Shown in pieces: positions 25,207 through 33,380 of a DNA stretch of 38,212 nt; the stretch's first letter is position 1; each line of letters begins with the position of its first letter. The notes under the pieces are model-generated. The model had not been told where the DNA came from, searched no databases, and saw only the letters and a list, made by a program, of their open reading frames with translations. Source of the DNA: Bacteroidales bacterium (GTDB lineage: Bacteria > Bacteroidota > Bacteroidia > Bacteroidales > F082). Position numbers and translations under genes: made by a program. The stretch covers positions 1 to 38,212 of the forward strand of contig JAEFAE010000026.1 in assembly GCA_016291135.1 (NCBI GenBank), written 5' to 3'.

Positions 25207-25864
25207 TGCTTTGTCCTCCTTCCGTAATTTCCGTTGCTTCCTCCGTTTCGGGGACGACCGTTTCGGCGGGAGCATGGTTCATGAATTGGCCCTTGTTGGC
25301 CTCGAAAGCCTTGTAGGCCTTGTCCACCGCTTTCGAGAAGGCTCTCGAGGTGATGGTGGCTGCGGTGATGGCGTCCACGTCGCCGCCGTCTTTGCTGACC
25401 GTAAGCTTGTACGAGGCGGGGTTCTTGTCGACGAACTGGTCCTTGAACTTGCCTGTCATGTTGGCGCCGAGGCCCGGGGTCTCAGCGTGTGAGAGCACCG
25501 AGGTGCCTTTGATGGTGCCGTCGGCGAGGAAGCCGACCATCATGTCGATCTTGCCACCGAAGCCGCCTTCGCTGGTCTTGACAGCGGCGCCCAGGAAGTT
25601 GCCGTTGGCATCGAAGGCCAGGTTGCAGGGGAAGCTGGTGGTGACGCCGTCTTCGGTAAACGTCAGGGTGTCGGCCTTGAAAGTGAGCTCGCCCTCCAGG
25701 GGAAGCACCGCCTTGATGGCCGCCTCATTCTTCTTCATGTCGACCTCGGCGATGGTGTCTTTGGTCATGCCATAGACCAAGCCGAGCACGCCGCCCGACA
25801 CAGCCGTGATGACGAACAGGGCCAGGAGCATGTTGATCAATGTGGATTCTTTTTTCTTTGCCAT
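25199..25864 (-). CDS. rnfG: Rnf complex subunit G, FMN-binding
   Basis: A 221-residue subunit with one N-terminal membrane helix (about residues 10-31) and a periplasmic FMN domain. The flavin is bound covalently to threonine in a S/T-G/A-A-T motif, here TAAT with Thr170 in DAITAATITSRA. LSHAETPGLG is the second family block. The tail after about residue 190 is Glu/Thr/Pro-rich and probably disordered. The gene is placed in the usual order, six bases behind rnfD. Confidence 0.94.
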   Translation of the reverse strand: MAKKKESTLINMLLALFVITAVSGGVLGLVYGMTKDTIAEVDMKKNEAAIKAVLPLEGELTFKADTLTFTEDGVTTSFPCNLAFDANGNFLGAAVKTSEGGFGGKIDMMVGFLADGTIKGTSVLSHAETPGLGANMTGKFKDQFVDKNPASYKLTVSKDGGDVDAITAATITSRAFSKAVDKAYKAFEANKGQFMNHAPAETVVPETEEATEITEGGQSNE

Positions 25865-25869
25865 GACGA

Positions 25870-26865
25870 TTACTTTTTAGCGGGTTTGACGACACCGAAC
25901 ACATAAGGTTTGAAGGCCTTGTTGATGAGCGGCGTAAAGGCGTTCATGATGAGGATGGCGAATGACACGCCTTCGGGGTAGGCGCCCCAGAGACGGATCA
26001 CCACGGTGATGACACCGACGCCGAAACCGAAGAGCATCTTGCCTCGTAGGGTCATCGGGGTAGTCACCATGTCGGTGGCCATGAAGAAGGCACCGAGGAT
26101 GAGACCGCCATAGACGAGATGGTACCAAGGCGCGATATAGACGGTGGGGTCGATCAGGTAGCAGATGCCGGTGAACACGAACACGGTCAATAGGATGGTC
26201 AAGGGCGTTACGAATTCGATGACCTTGCGGGCGATCAGGTAGATGGCGCCCAGCAGCAGGGCGATGGCGCAGACTTCGCCGAAGGCGCCGCCGCGGTTGC
26301 CCAGCACCATGTCCACAAACTGCATGTGGTCCATCTGCTGGATGGTCTGCAAACCGGATTCCTTCAGGATGCCGAGCGGGGTGGGACCCGTGACGGCATC
26401 GGCAAAGAAGCCTTTCTCAAAGATGGGTTGGGCTTGGGGCCAGGTGGTCATGGCGGTCGGGAACGACACAAGCATGAACACACGGCCTACCAGGGCCGGG
26501 TTGAAGGGGTTCTTGCCCAAGCCGCCGTAGGGCATCTTGCCGATGCCGATGGCGACGACGCTACCCACGATGGCCATCCAGATGGGAAGGTTGGCGGGCA
26601 CGTTGAAAGCCAGCAGCAAGCCGGTGAGGGCGGCGGAACCGTCGTTGATGGTAAGCGGTCCCTTGATGAGGAACTTCTGAATCAGCCATTCGGTCAGCAT
26701 ACAGGCGGCCATCGTGATGATGGTGAGCCTGAGGGCATACCAGCCGAAATAATAAATGGCTACCAGCAGGGCGGGAACCAGCGCAAGGATGACCCGATAC
26801 ATGATCTTCCTCGTGTTTTCCGTCGAGTGCACGTGCGGTGAGCCGGATATTGTGTAATTTGCCAT
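25870..26865 (-). CDS. rnfD: Rnf complex subunit D, FMN-binding membrane protein
   Basis: A 331-residue polytopic membrane subunit with about eight to ten helices. GGLGKNPFNPALVGRVF is the family signature. The covalent flavin site is T-G-P-T-P-L with Thr162 (VTGPTPLGILK), a proline where many family members have alanine. The end has AYPEGVSFAILIMNAFTPLI, also typical. It follows rnfC by 34 bases, a gap made of short gaagtaa-like repeats on the coding strand but with no clear promoter. Confidence 0.94.
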   Translation of the reverse strand: MANYTISGSPHVHSTENTRKIMYRVILALVPALLVAIYYFGWYALRLTIITMAACMLTEWLIQKFLIKGPLTINDGSAALTGLLLAFNVPANLPIWMAIVGSVVAIGIGKMPYGGLGKNPFNPALVGRVFMLVSFPTAMTTWPQAQPIFEKGFFADAVTGPTPLGILKESGLQTIQQMDHMQFVDMVLGNRGGAFGEVCAIALLLGAIYLIARKVIEFVTPLTILLTVFVFTGICYLIDPTVYIAPWYHLVYGGLILGAFFMATDMVTTPMTLRGKMLFGFGVGVITVVIRLWGAYPEGVSFAILIMNAFTPLINKAFKPYVFGVVKPAKK

Positions 26866-26899
26866 ATCTTTTTGTTCTAATTACTTACTTCTTAACTTC

Positions 26900-28255
26900 T
26901 TACTTCTGGTTTCTCGCCCTAATGATCGCTCCGGTTTTCGCTTTGCCGTAACGGATGTAGTCGAGCAGCGGGATGTTGGCCGGGCAGGTGAACTCGCAGG
27001 AGCCGCATTCGATGCAGTCCATGATGTGGTTCTTCTCGGTCTCGTCGAAGTTGTTCTGCTTGGCGATTTTGTGGAGCAGGAAAGGCTGCAGGCCCATGGG
27101 GCAGGCTATGGCGCAGCGTCCGCAGCGGATGCAGTTGGTCTGGCGACGGTCCTGGGCTTCGCGGAGGGTCATCAGCAGGATGCCGGAGGTGCCTTTCATG
27201 GTGGGGAAGCTGGTCACAGAGACGGACTTGCCCATCATGGGGCCGCCGTTGATCACATCGGTGATGTCTTCGGGCATGCCACCGGCGGCTTCGATGAGCA
27301 GGTCGGCCGGCACACCGAAACGGCAGCGGAAGTTCGAAGGCTTCTTGACGGATTTGCCGGTGACGGTGACGATGCGCTCGATCAGCGGCTTGTTTTTCTG
27401 CACCGCCTCGTAGATGGCGTAGGTGGAGGCCACGTTGACCACCACGCAACCGGTCTCGATGGGCAACTTGCCCGAAGGGACCTCGCGGCCGGTGATGGCC
27501 TTGATGATCTGCTTCTCGCCGCCTTGCGGGTATTTGGTCTTCAGGGGCTGCACCTCGATGCCTTGGAACAGGTCGGGATGCTCCTTGATGGTCTTGTCGA
27601 GCAGCTCGATGGCGGGCATTTTGTTGCATTCGATGCCGATGATGCCCTTGTCGGTGCCCACGCCTTTCATCACGATCTTGACGCCGACCAGGAATTCCAT
27701 GGTCTTCTCCAGCAGGAGGCGGTAGTCGCAGGTAAGGTAAGGCTCGCATTCGGCGGCGTTGATGATGACGTATTCAGCTTTCTTGCCTTCGGGCACCATC
27801 ATCTTGACGTGGGTGGGGAAGGTGGCGCCGCCCATGCCGACGATGCCGCACTCCTTCACCTTGTCGATGATGGCCTTGCCGTCGAGTTTGATGTCGGTGA
27901 TCAGCTCGTCGGTGACGAGGATGCCCTCGGCCCATTCGTCGTTCTCTTCACGGTCGATGAACACGGCGGGCTTGTAGTAGCCGGTGTGGTCCATCACGAC
28001 GTCGACTTTGGCGACGGTGCCGGTGGCGGGGGAGTGGACGTTGGCGGAGACGAACCCCTTGGCGGTGCCGATGAGCTGGCCCGTCAGCACGCGGTCCCCT
28101 TTGTTGACGATGCATTCAGCCGGTGCGCCAAGGCACTGCCCCAGCGGGACGATGAGCTGCTTGGGCATCGGGAAGTCTTGTATGGGCTGGTCTGCCGAGA
28201 ACTTGTTCTCCTCGGGGTGGACGCCGCCCTTTTTGAAGGTCTTTATTGGATTCAT
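26900..28255 (-). CDS. rnfC: Rnf complex subunit C, NADH/FMN and Fe-S subunit
   Basis: A 451-residue cytoplasmic subunit that binds NADH and FMN. The Gly-rich loop GMGGATFP (residues 140-147) with YVIINAAECEPYLTCD is the complex I 51-kDa-like core. Two [4Fe-4S] sites are given by Cys375/378/381/385 and Cys414/417/420/424, each ending in Cys-Pro. There is no long C-terminal repeat tail as in gamma-proteobacterial RnfC, so this is the short form. The start overlaps the rnfB stop by ATGA (28252-28255). Confidence 0.95.
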   Translation of the reverse strand: MNPIKTFKKGGVHPEENKFSADQPIQDFPMPKQLIVPLGQCLGAPAECIVNKGDRVLTGQLIGTAKGFVSANVHSPATGTVAKVDVVMDHTGYYKPAVFIDREENDEWAEGILVTDELITDIKLDGKAIIDKVKECGIVGMGGATFPTHVKMMVPEGKKAEYVIINAAECEPYLTCDYRLLLEKTMEFLVGVKIVMKGVGTDKGIIGIECNKMPAIELLDKTIKEHPDLFQGIEVQPLKTKYPQGGEKQIIKAITGREVPSGKLPIETGCVVVNVASTYAIYEAVQKNKPLIERIVTVTGKSVKKPSNFRCRFGVPADLLIEAAGGMPEDITDVINGGPMMGKSVSVTSFPTMKGTSGILLMTLREAQDRRQTNCIRCGRCAIACPMGLQPFLLHKIAKQNNFDETEKNHIMDCIECGSCEFTCPANIPLLDYIRYGKAKTGAIIRARNQK

Positions 28256-29151
28256 ACGGTGACAGGGATTTCTTGTTCGACTTTTTCGACTTTAGGCGCT
28301 TCGGCAGGTTGTTCCTCCTTGGGCTTGCGAGGCGGGAAGTTGACAGCGTGGATGGAGCCGCGCGGGCAGACTTCGACGCATTTGCCGCAGGCTTTGCACT
28401 TGGCCGGGTCGATGTAGGCCAAGTTGCCTCGCATCTCGATGGCTTCGAAGGGGCAGGTCTTCAGGCACTTCTGGCAGCCGATGCAGCCGACCGAGCAGTT
28501 TTTGACGACGAGGGCACCCTTGTCGGTGTTGGAACAGCAGACATAGACCCGACGGTCTTTCTTGCCACGGGGGCGGATTTCGATGATGCCGCGGGGGCAG
28601 GTCTTGGCACAGACGCCGCAGCCGACGCACTTGTCGGGATCGACGACGGGCAAACCGGTCTCCGGGTCGATGTGCAAGGCACCGAAGTTGCATTTCTTGA
28701 CGCAGTCGCCCAGTCCCATGCAACCTTTGGAGCAGCCACCCTTGCCGGCGTAGAGGGTGCTGGCGAAAGCGCAGATGTCGGCGCCTTCGTAATGCACCTT
28801 GGCGGGTGAGTTCTGGCAGCTTCCGTTGCAGCGTACCACGGCGATCTTCGGTTCGAAGGCGGCGGCGGTGAGCCCCAGGACGGCGGCCACCTTGCCCATG
28901 TCGGTGCCCGGACAGGCGAGTCCGTCGATGTTGCCTTTTTCAGCGGCTTGTTTTACGCAAGCCTCGGCCAAGGCACGGCATCCGGCAAAGCCGCAACCGC
29001 CGCAGTTGGCGCCCGGCAGGCAGGCTTCCGCCTCATCGATCAGCGGGTTCTCTTCGACCTTGAACTTTTGGGCAACGATGTAAAGCACCACCGCCAATAC
29101 GGCACCAAGGATTCCGAGAACCAGTAAGGATACTAGCAAAATGTTACTCAT
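28252..29151 (-). CDS. rnfB: Rnf complex subunit B, polyferredoxin
   Basis: A 299-residue entry point for electrons from reduced ferredoxin. An N-terminal helix (about residues 4-27) is followed by the Fes domain Cys44/50/53/58 (CLPGANCGGCGFAGC). Further cysteine clusters lie at about 140-154, 175-185, 219-233 and 252-262, so it carries more ferredoxin-like sites than the short proteobacterial form. The tail is Pro/Glu/Lys-rich. The start MSNILLVS at 29151 follows the family; the frame is open 60 codons upstream but that part overlaps the promoter. It is the first gene of the operon rnfBCDGEA. Confidence 0.94.
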   Translation of the reverse strand: MSNILLVSLLVLGILGAVLAVVLYIVAQKFKVEENPLIDEAEACLPGANCGGCGFAGCRALAEACVKQAAEKGNIDGLACPGTDMGKVAAVLGLTAAAFEPKIAVVRCNGSCQNSPAKVHYEGADICAFASTLYAGKGGCSKGCMGLGDCVKKCNFGALHIDPETGLPVVDPDKCVGCGVCAKTCPRGIIEIRPRGKKDRRVYVCCSNTDKGALVVKNCSVGCIGCQKCLKTCPFEAIEMRGNLAYIDPAKCKACGKCVEVCPRGSIHAVNFPPRKPKEEQPAEAPKVEKVEQEIPVTV

Positions 29152-29213
29152 TATGAATTGGTTTAGTTGATTTTGTGTCGGTTGTAAAATGCTCGTATTT
29201 CCAATACAAACTG

Positions 29214-29244
29214 CAAAAATACGGAACTTCACTTTTTGAGCCAA
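29214..29244 (-). promoter_or_regulatory. Promoter of the rnf operon
   Basis: On the minus strand TTG (29244-29242) is followed after exactly 20 bases by TATTTTTG (29221-29214), a full match to the Bacteroidota consensus TTG-N19..21-TAnnTTTG. It lies about 63 bases before the rnfB start, leaving a leader of about 55 bases. This is the clearest promoter in the window. Confidence 0.8.
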
Positions 29245-29267
29245 GGTTTTTTTGCTTTTTTTCTTGC

Positions 29268-29297
29268 TTGGTGTTCGCCCGAAAAAGCGTATCTTAG
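29268..29297 (+). promoter_or_regulatory. Probable promoter of the glycosyltransferase-rseC unit
   Basis: TTG (29268-29270) is followed after 19 bases by TATCTTAG (29290-29297), one base off TAnnTTTG. The start codon is at 29306, so the transcript would begin within a few bases of the ATG. It is back to back with the rnf promoter. Confidence 0.5.
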
Positions 29298-29305
29298 CCG
29301 CCGTT

Positions 29306-30082
29306 ATGAGAGTCTCTGTCATCACCATCACCTACAACGCCGAAGCCACGCTCGAAAAAACCATGCTCAGCGTGTTGAACCAGTCGTGCCATGACTATGA
29401 ATACCTGATTGTCGACGGTGCCTCCACCGACGGCACCTTGGCGCTGATCCGGCAGTACGAGGCGCGGGTTGCCCAGGGGGAATTCGGCATCGCTCCGGAG
29501 CAGTTCCGGTGGCAGTCCGAGCCCGACCATGGCTTGTACGATGCCATGAACAAAGGCATGGAACGGGCCCAAGGCGATTTCGTCTGGTTCATCAACTCAG
29601 GCGACAAGATCTACGACGAGACCACCTTGCAACGCATCGTCGAGGCCTTGAGCGAGGCGCCCGATGCCGATGTGGTGTATGGACAGTCGATCATCGTCGA
29701 TCCCGACGACCGGGTCCTGGGGGAACGGCATCGGATCGCCCCTGCCCAACTGACCAAGCGAAGCCTGCTCGATGGGCTGGTGGTCTGCCACCAGTCGATC
29801 CTCGCGCGGCGCAGCAAGGCGCCGCGCTACGACCTCCAGTACAAGCTGACCGCCGACTACGACTGGGTGTGCCGCCTGCTCGAGGTGTCGGGCCGCAACC
29901 TGTACGTCGACGCCTACCTGTCGCGTTTCATGTCGGCCGGGCTTTCCTCCCAAAAGCGCAAGCAGAGCCTCAAGGAGCGCTTTGTCATCATGCGGCGGCA
30001 GTTCGGCTTGTTCCCGACCTTGTGGTCGCATCTGCGCATCCTGCTGAAATATCCGTTTGTCACCAGAAAACACGTCTATTAA
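29306..30082 (+). CDS. Family 2 glycosyltransferase (GT-A fold)
   Basis: A 258-residue cytoplasmic or membrane-associated sugar transferase of the GT2 type. It opens with SVITITYNAEATLEKTMLSV and has IVDGASTDGT (about residues 35-44) for nucleotide binding. The metal-site equivalent is NSGDK (97-101), and LTADYDWVCRL lies in the acceptor region. No membrane segment is evident, although the C-terminus is basic. It resembles WcaE/Cps-type enzymes that build O-antigen or exopolysaccharide. The start at 29306 begins the conserved strand; the frame is open 18 codons upstream, through the promoter. Donor and acceptor are unknown. Confidence 0.88.
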   Translation: MRVSVITITYNAEATLEKTMLSVLNQSCHDYEYLIVDGASTDGTLALIRQYEARVAQGEFGIAPEQFRWQSEPDHGLYDAMNKGMERAQGDFVWFINSGDKIYDETTLQRIVEALSEAPDADVVYGQSIIVDPDDRVLGERHRIAPAQLTKRSLLDGLVVCHQSILARRSKAPRYDLQYKLTADYDWVCRLLEVSGRNLYVDAYLSRFMSAGLSSQKRKQSLKERFVIMRRQFGLFPTLWSHLRILLKYPFVTRKHVY

Positions 30083-30092
30083 CGATCCATCC

Positions 30093-30512
30093 ATGAACGA
30101 AACTGTTTCCCACGAAGGCGTCATCACCAAACTCACCGACACGGAGGTCGAGATCAGGATCGTCTCGATGAGCGCCTGTGCTTCTTGCCATGCCCAAAGT
30201 GCCTGCACCATGAGCGACAAGGAGGAGAAGATCCTGACGGTGCCTCGGCCCGAAGGTCAGCCCTTGCGGCTGTTTCAAAAGGTCAATGTCAAGATGGGGG
30301 TGGGCCAGGGCAACCTGGCGGCCGTGTTGGCCTATCTGGTTCCCTTGGTGCTGCTGGTGGCGGTGCTTTTCGCTGCCCTGGGCCTGGGCGCGGGCGAGGG
30401 ACTGGCCGCCCTGATCGGCATCGCGGCCTTGGTGCCCTATTATCTGTTGCTCTATTGGAAGCGGGACAAGCTGAAACGCCGGTTCCGCTATGAAATTGAG
30501 CCCTGCCCGTAG
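30093..30512 (+). CDS. rseC: RseC/MucC family protein
   Basis: A 139-residue inner-membrane protein of the RseC family, also annotated as a SoxR-reducing-system or sigma-E regulator. The N-terminal cytoplasmic part has conserved cysteines Cys29, Cys32 and Cys38 (SACASCHAQSAC), which could hold an iron-sulfur or redox site. Two membrane helices follow (about residues 73-95 and 99-120) and then a basic tail. In many Bacteroidota rseC directly precedes rnfB in the same operon. Here it sits on the other strand behind a glycosyltransferase. The start at 30093 gives the usual V.HEG opening and leaves a 10-base gap to the preceding gene. Confidence 0.88.
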   Translation: MNETVSHEGVITKLTDTEVEIRIVSMSACASCHAQSACTMSDKEEKILTVPRPEGQPLRLFQKVNVKMGVGQGNLAAVLAYLVPLVLLVAVLFAALGLGAGEGLAALIGIAALVPYYLLLYWKRDKLKRRFRYEIEPCP

Positions 30513-30530
30513 CAACGAAAGGGTTTTTTG

Positions 30531-30538
30531 TATTTTTG
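30531..30538 (+). promoter_or_regulatory. -7 promoter element before the BrkB gene
   Basis: TATTTTTG matches TAnnTTTG exactly, 22 bases before the GTG start at 30561. No TTG is present at the -33 distance. It could give the BrkB and flippase genes their own transcript. Confidence 0.45.
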
Positions 30539-30560
30539 CGACATGATTCTATAATATAAG

Positions 30561-31838
30561 GTGAACAAGTTCAAAGCGAAAACGGAAAACGTCAAGAACA
30601 GCGTGGTCGACACCGGCAAGCGGTGGTACCACAAGCTGGAGAACGTCTTGAGGCTCGTCGTGATCCCGGGATTCAAGGGAATGCCGCTGTACGATGTGCT
30701 GGTGTTTTTCCTAAAGAGCTTCACCAAGGGCAGGCTGATGGACCGCGCCGCGGCAGTGGCGTTCAACTTCTTCCTGGCATTGTTTCCGCTGGTGCTGTTC
30801 TTCTTCACCTTGATACCGTATATTCCGATTCCCCATTTATATGAAAGAATCATGGATATGTTGGGGAATTTCCTGTTGCCTTCGGGTACCTTGACCTTTG
30901 TCACCGAAACGATCGATGGCATCATGAACCAGCCGCACGAGGGCTTGCTGTCGGTCAGTATCTTGCTCTGTTTCATCTTCGGCACCAGTGGGGTGTCGGC
31001 CATTTTCAACGGTTTCAAGAACGCCTACCTGGACTATGGCTCCTACGGATGGCTGAAGCAACGGCTCAACTCCGCCTTGCTGCTGGTGCTGGTCGGCTTG
31101 CTGGTGATGGTGTCCATCGCCCTCATCTCGTTCGGCGATTCGGCCATCCGCTTCATGACGCTGCCCGAGGTGGCCAAGCAGGAGAAAATCGAGAAATTCA
31201 AGAATTTCACCAGGGGCGAAGGCAGGCTTTCGGAGAAGATCATCACCTACCAGCAGGGATCCAGCTATGTTCCCACCCCTGTGGTGCTGAACCCCTTCGA
31301 TCCCGATTACGACGCCGATTCGGCCTACATGGCCATGATGGGTCCCTTCCCGCTCGACCCCAGCCTGCTGGAGGAGGTGGAGGGTGAGGATGTGACCGCC
31401 CTTCGCAAGGCGCGGACCTGGATGTATTGGGTGCTGACGGTGTTCCGATGGCTGCTGGTCACCTTCATCATCATGCTGAGCATGTCATTGCTCTACTATC
31501 TCGGCAACGTGCCCAAGGAACGGTATTCGAAGCGTTTCAAGATCTTCACCCCAGGGTCCATCTTGGCTACCGGCTTGTTCATCCTGGCTACCATCGGGTT
31601 CAACGTCTATATACGCAACTTCTCCCGATACAACGCCTTGTATGGGTCCATCGGCACCTTGATCATCCTGTTGATGTGGCTCTGGGTGGTCGCCATCGTG
31701 ATCCTATGCGGCAACGACCTGAACATGAGCATCAAACTGGCTGCGGAAGACGACTTTGACAATCCCATCGTCAAGACGATGAAAGCGCATATCAACCAGC
31801 GGAAGGAACGGCTTTCGAAGATGCAGGAAAAGAAGTAG
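30561..31838 (+). CDS. YihY/BrkB family inner-membrane protein
   Basis: A 425-residue polytopic membrane protein of the YihY/BrkB (formerly 'RNase BN') family; the molecular role is not established. Family blocks are DRAAAVAFNFFLALFPLVLFFF (helix about residues 62-86), FGTSGVSAIFNGFKNAY and the end segment GSIGTLIILLMWLWVVAIVILCG. About six helices are expected. A hydrophilic stretch at about 202-283, between two helices, is longer than in typical family members of roughly 300 residues. The C-terminus is basic and cytoplasmic. The start is GTG at 30561; the ATG at 30543 runs into a stop after three codons. It is followed by the flippase gene after nine bases. Confidence 0.87.
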   Translation: MNKFKAKTENVKNSVVDTGKRWYHKLENVLRLVVIPGFKGMPLYDVLVFFLKSFTKGRLMDRAAAVAFNFFLALFPLVLFFFTLIPYIPIPHLYERIMDMLGNFLLPSGTLTFVTETIDGIMNQPHEGLLSVSILLCFIFGTSGVSAIFNGFKNAYLDYGSYGWLKQRLNSALLLVLVGLLVMVSIALISFGDSAIRFMTLPEVAKQEKIEKFKNFTRGEGRLSEKIITYQQGSSYVPTPVVLNPFDPDYDADSAYMAMMGPFPLDPSLLEEVEGEDVTALRKARTWMYWVLTVFRWLLVTFIIMLSMSLLYYLGNVPKERYSKRFKIFTPGSILATGLFILATIGFNVYIRNFSRYNALYGSIGTLIILLMWLWVVAIVILCGNDLNMSIKLAAEDDFDNPIVKTMKAHINQRKERLSKMQEKK

Positions 31839-31847
31839 GAGGTCGGC

Positions 31848-33380
31848 ATGGGCGTGATTGCGAAACAGAGTATCCGGGGAACCTTCGTTACCTATCTGGG
31901 CGTGGCCATTGGGGCCTTCACCACCTTCGTGGTGCTCACCCATTTCCTGACGGAGGAGGAGATCGGCCTGACCCGGGTGCTGGTGGAAGCCGCCACCATG
32001 GTCTCCGGCCTGGCCCAGCTGGGCACGAGTGCCTCCATCTTGCGGTTCTATCCCTACTTTAAGGATGGTGAGCGTCACGACCACGGGTTTTTCTTCTGGA
32101 CCTTGGTGGTGCCACTGGTGGGCTTCCTGATCTTCAGCCTGCTATACCTGGCCTTCCAGGTGCCCATCAAGGGCTATTTCGAACAGAACTCCAAGCTCTT
32201 CAACGACTATTACTACCTCGTGCTGCCCTTGGCGTTCTGCCTGGTCTATATGACCATCTTCGAGTCGAACGCCAATGTGTTGCTCAAGATCGTGGTGCCG
32301 AAATTCGTTCGCGAGGTGCTGGTGCGGGTGCTTTCGTTGGCGGTGTATGTGCTCTATGGGATGCGCGTGCTGAGCCTCGACGGCTTCGTGATTGCCTTTT
32401 GCGGGGTGTATGCCATCGCCATGCTGGTGGACCTGGTCTATCTGTTCCGGATGAAGCGGATCTCGTTGAAGCCCGACATGGCCTTCCTGTCCAAGCCCTT
32501 GCGTCGGGATTACGCCCTGTACACCCTGTTTTTGGTGGTGGCGGCCGTGGCGGTGACAATCACCCCCTTCCTGAACACCTTCTTCGTGAGCGGCATGCTG
32601 GGCCTCAAGACGACCGGCGTGTTCGCCATCGCCGTGTTCATCGCCAGCGTGGTCGAGGTGCCGTTCCGTTCGTTGGGTGCCATCGCACAGCCCCATATCT
32701 CGCAGGCGGTGAAAGACGGCGACATCCCTGAGGTGAACTCGCTGTGCAAGAACGTGTCGCTGCACCAGCTGCTGGTGGGCGGGCTGCTGTTTTTCTTCAT
32801 CTGGATCAACATCGACGTGATCTACGACGTGTTGCCCAACGGCGATCGGTACCGCGAAGGCAAGTGGGTGGTCTTTTTCTTTGGGCTGTACAAGCTGGTC
32901 TATTCCACCCTGAATGTGGGCGCCACGGTGCTGAACTATTCCAAGAAATACTATTTCTCCTTGATATTCACCTTCTTAATGACCCTGATGGGCATCCTGT
33001 TCAATCTCTGGTTGATTCCCCGATGCGGCATGGTGGGCTCGGCCATGGCCACGCTGTTCGCCAACATCCTCTATTATGCGCTGATGCTCGGCTTCAACCG
33101 TTGGGTCATCAAGACCAACCTCTTCTCCTGGAAGCAGCTGGTCGTGCTGGCCCTGATCGGGGTTTTGTTCGGCCTTGAATGGCTGTGGACCCGCTTCCTG
33201 ACGCCTTTTGCCTATCAATGGGTGGCCGACGGGTTCTGGGCAGGCGTATTCGACGCCGTCGTCAAGTCGGCGGTGCTGTTGGCGCTGAGCGGGGTGATCG
33301 TCTATCGCCTGAAGATTTCCTTGTCGGTCAATGACTTGATCGACCGGGTTTTACGGCGAGGAAGATTCCAAAAAGCATGA
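31848..33380 (+). CDS. Polysaccharide flippase, Wzx/MOP family
   Basis: A 510-residue inner-membrane protein with about 12-14 helices that probably flips a lipid-linked oligosaccharide across the membrane. It opens KQSIRGTFVTYLGVAIGAFTT and has long hydrophobic segments throughout, with the MOP-type central motif GVFAIAVFIASVVEVPFRSLGAIAQP (about residues 260-285). LIPRCGMVGSAMATLFANI is another family-like block. No polymerase or ligase lies next to it, but glycosyltransferase genes surround it. Its last 53 bases overlap the 3' end of the opposite YfhO gene. Confidence 0.87.
   Translation: MGVIAKQSIRGTFVTYLGVAIGAFTTFVVLTHFLTEEEIGLTRVLVEAATMVSGLAQLGTSASILRFYPYFKDGERHDHGFFFWTLVVPLVGFLIFSLLYLAFQVPIKGYFEQNSKLFNDYYYLVLPLAFCLVYMTIFESNANVLLKIVVPKFVREVLVRVLSLAVYVLYGMRVLSLDGFVIAFCGVYAIAMLVDLVYLFRMKRISLKPDMAFLSKPLRRDYALYTLFLVVAAVAVTITPFLNTFFVSGMLGLKTTGVFAIAVFIASVVEVPFRSLGAIAQPHISQAVKDGDIPEVNSLCKNVSLHQLLVGGLLFFFIWINIDVIYDVLPNGDRYREGKWVVFFFGLYKLVYSTLNVGATVLNYSKKYYFSLIFTFLMTLMGILFNLWLIPRCGMVGSAMATLFANILYYALMLGFNRWVIKTNLFSWKQLVVLALIGVLFGLEWLWTRFLTPFAYQWVADGFWAGVFDAVVKSAVLLALSGVIVYRLKISLSVNDLIDRVLRRGRFQKA

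Noticed and set aside
26866..26906. Short gaagtaa-like repeats between rnfC and rnfD as a regulatory site
   Set aside because: They are brief, low-complexity and partly inside the rnfC end; no hairpin or promoter consensus is present.
27026..28417. A 463-codon plus-strand open frame opposite rnfC
   Set aside because: It is composed of repeated Asp/His/Gly/Val runs typical of antisense reading, and it spans the end of rnfB as well as rnfC.
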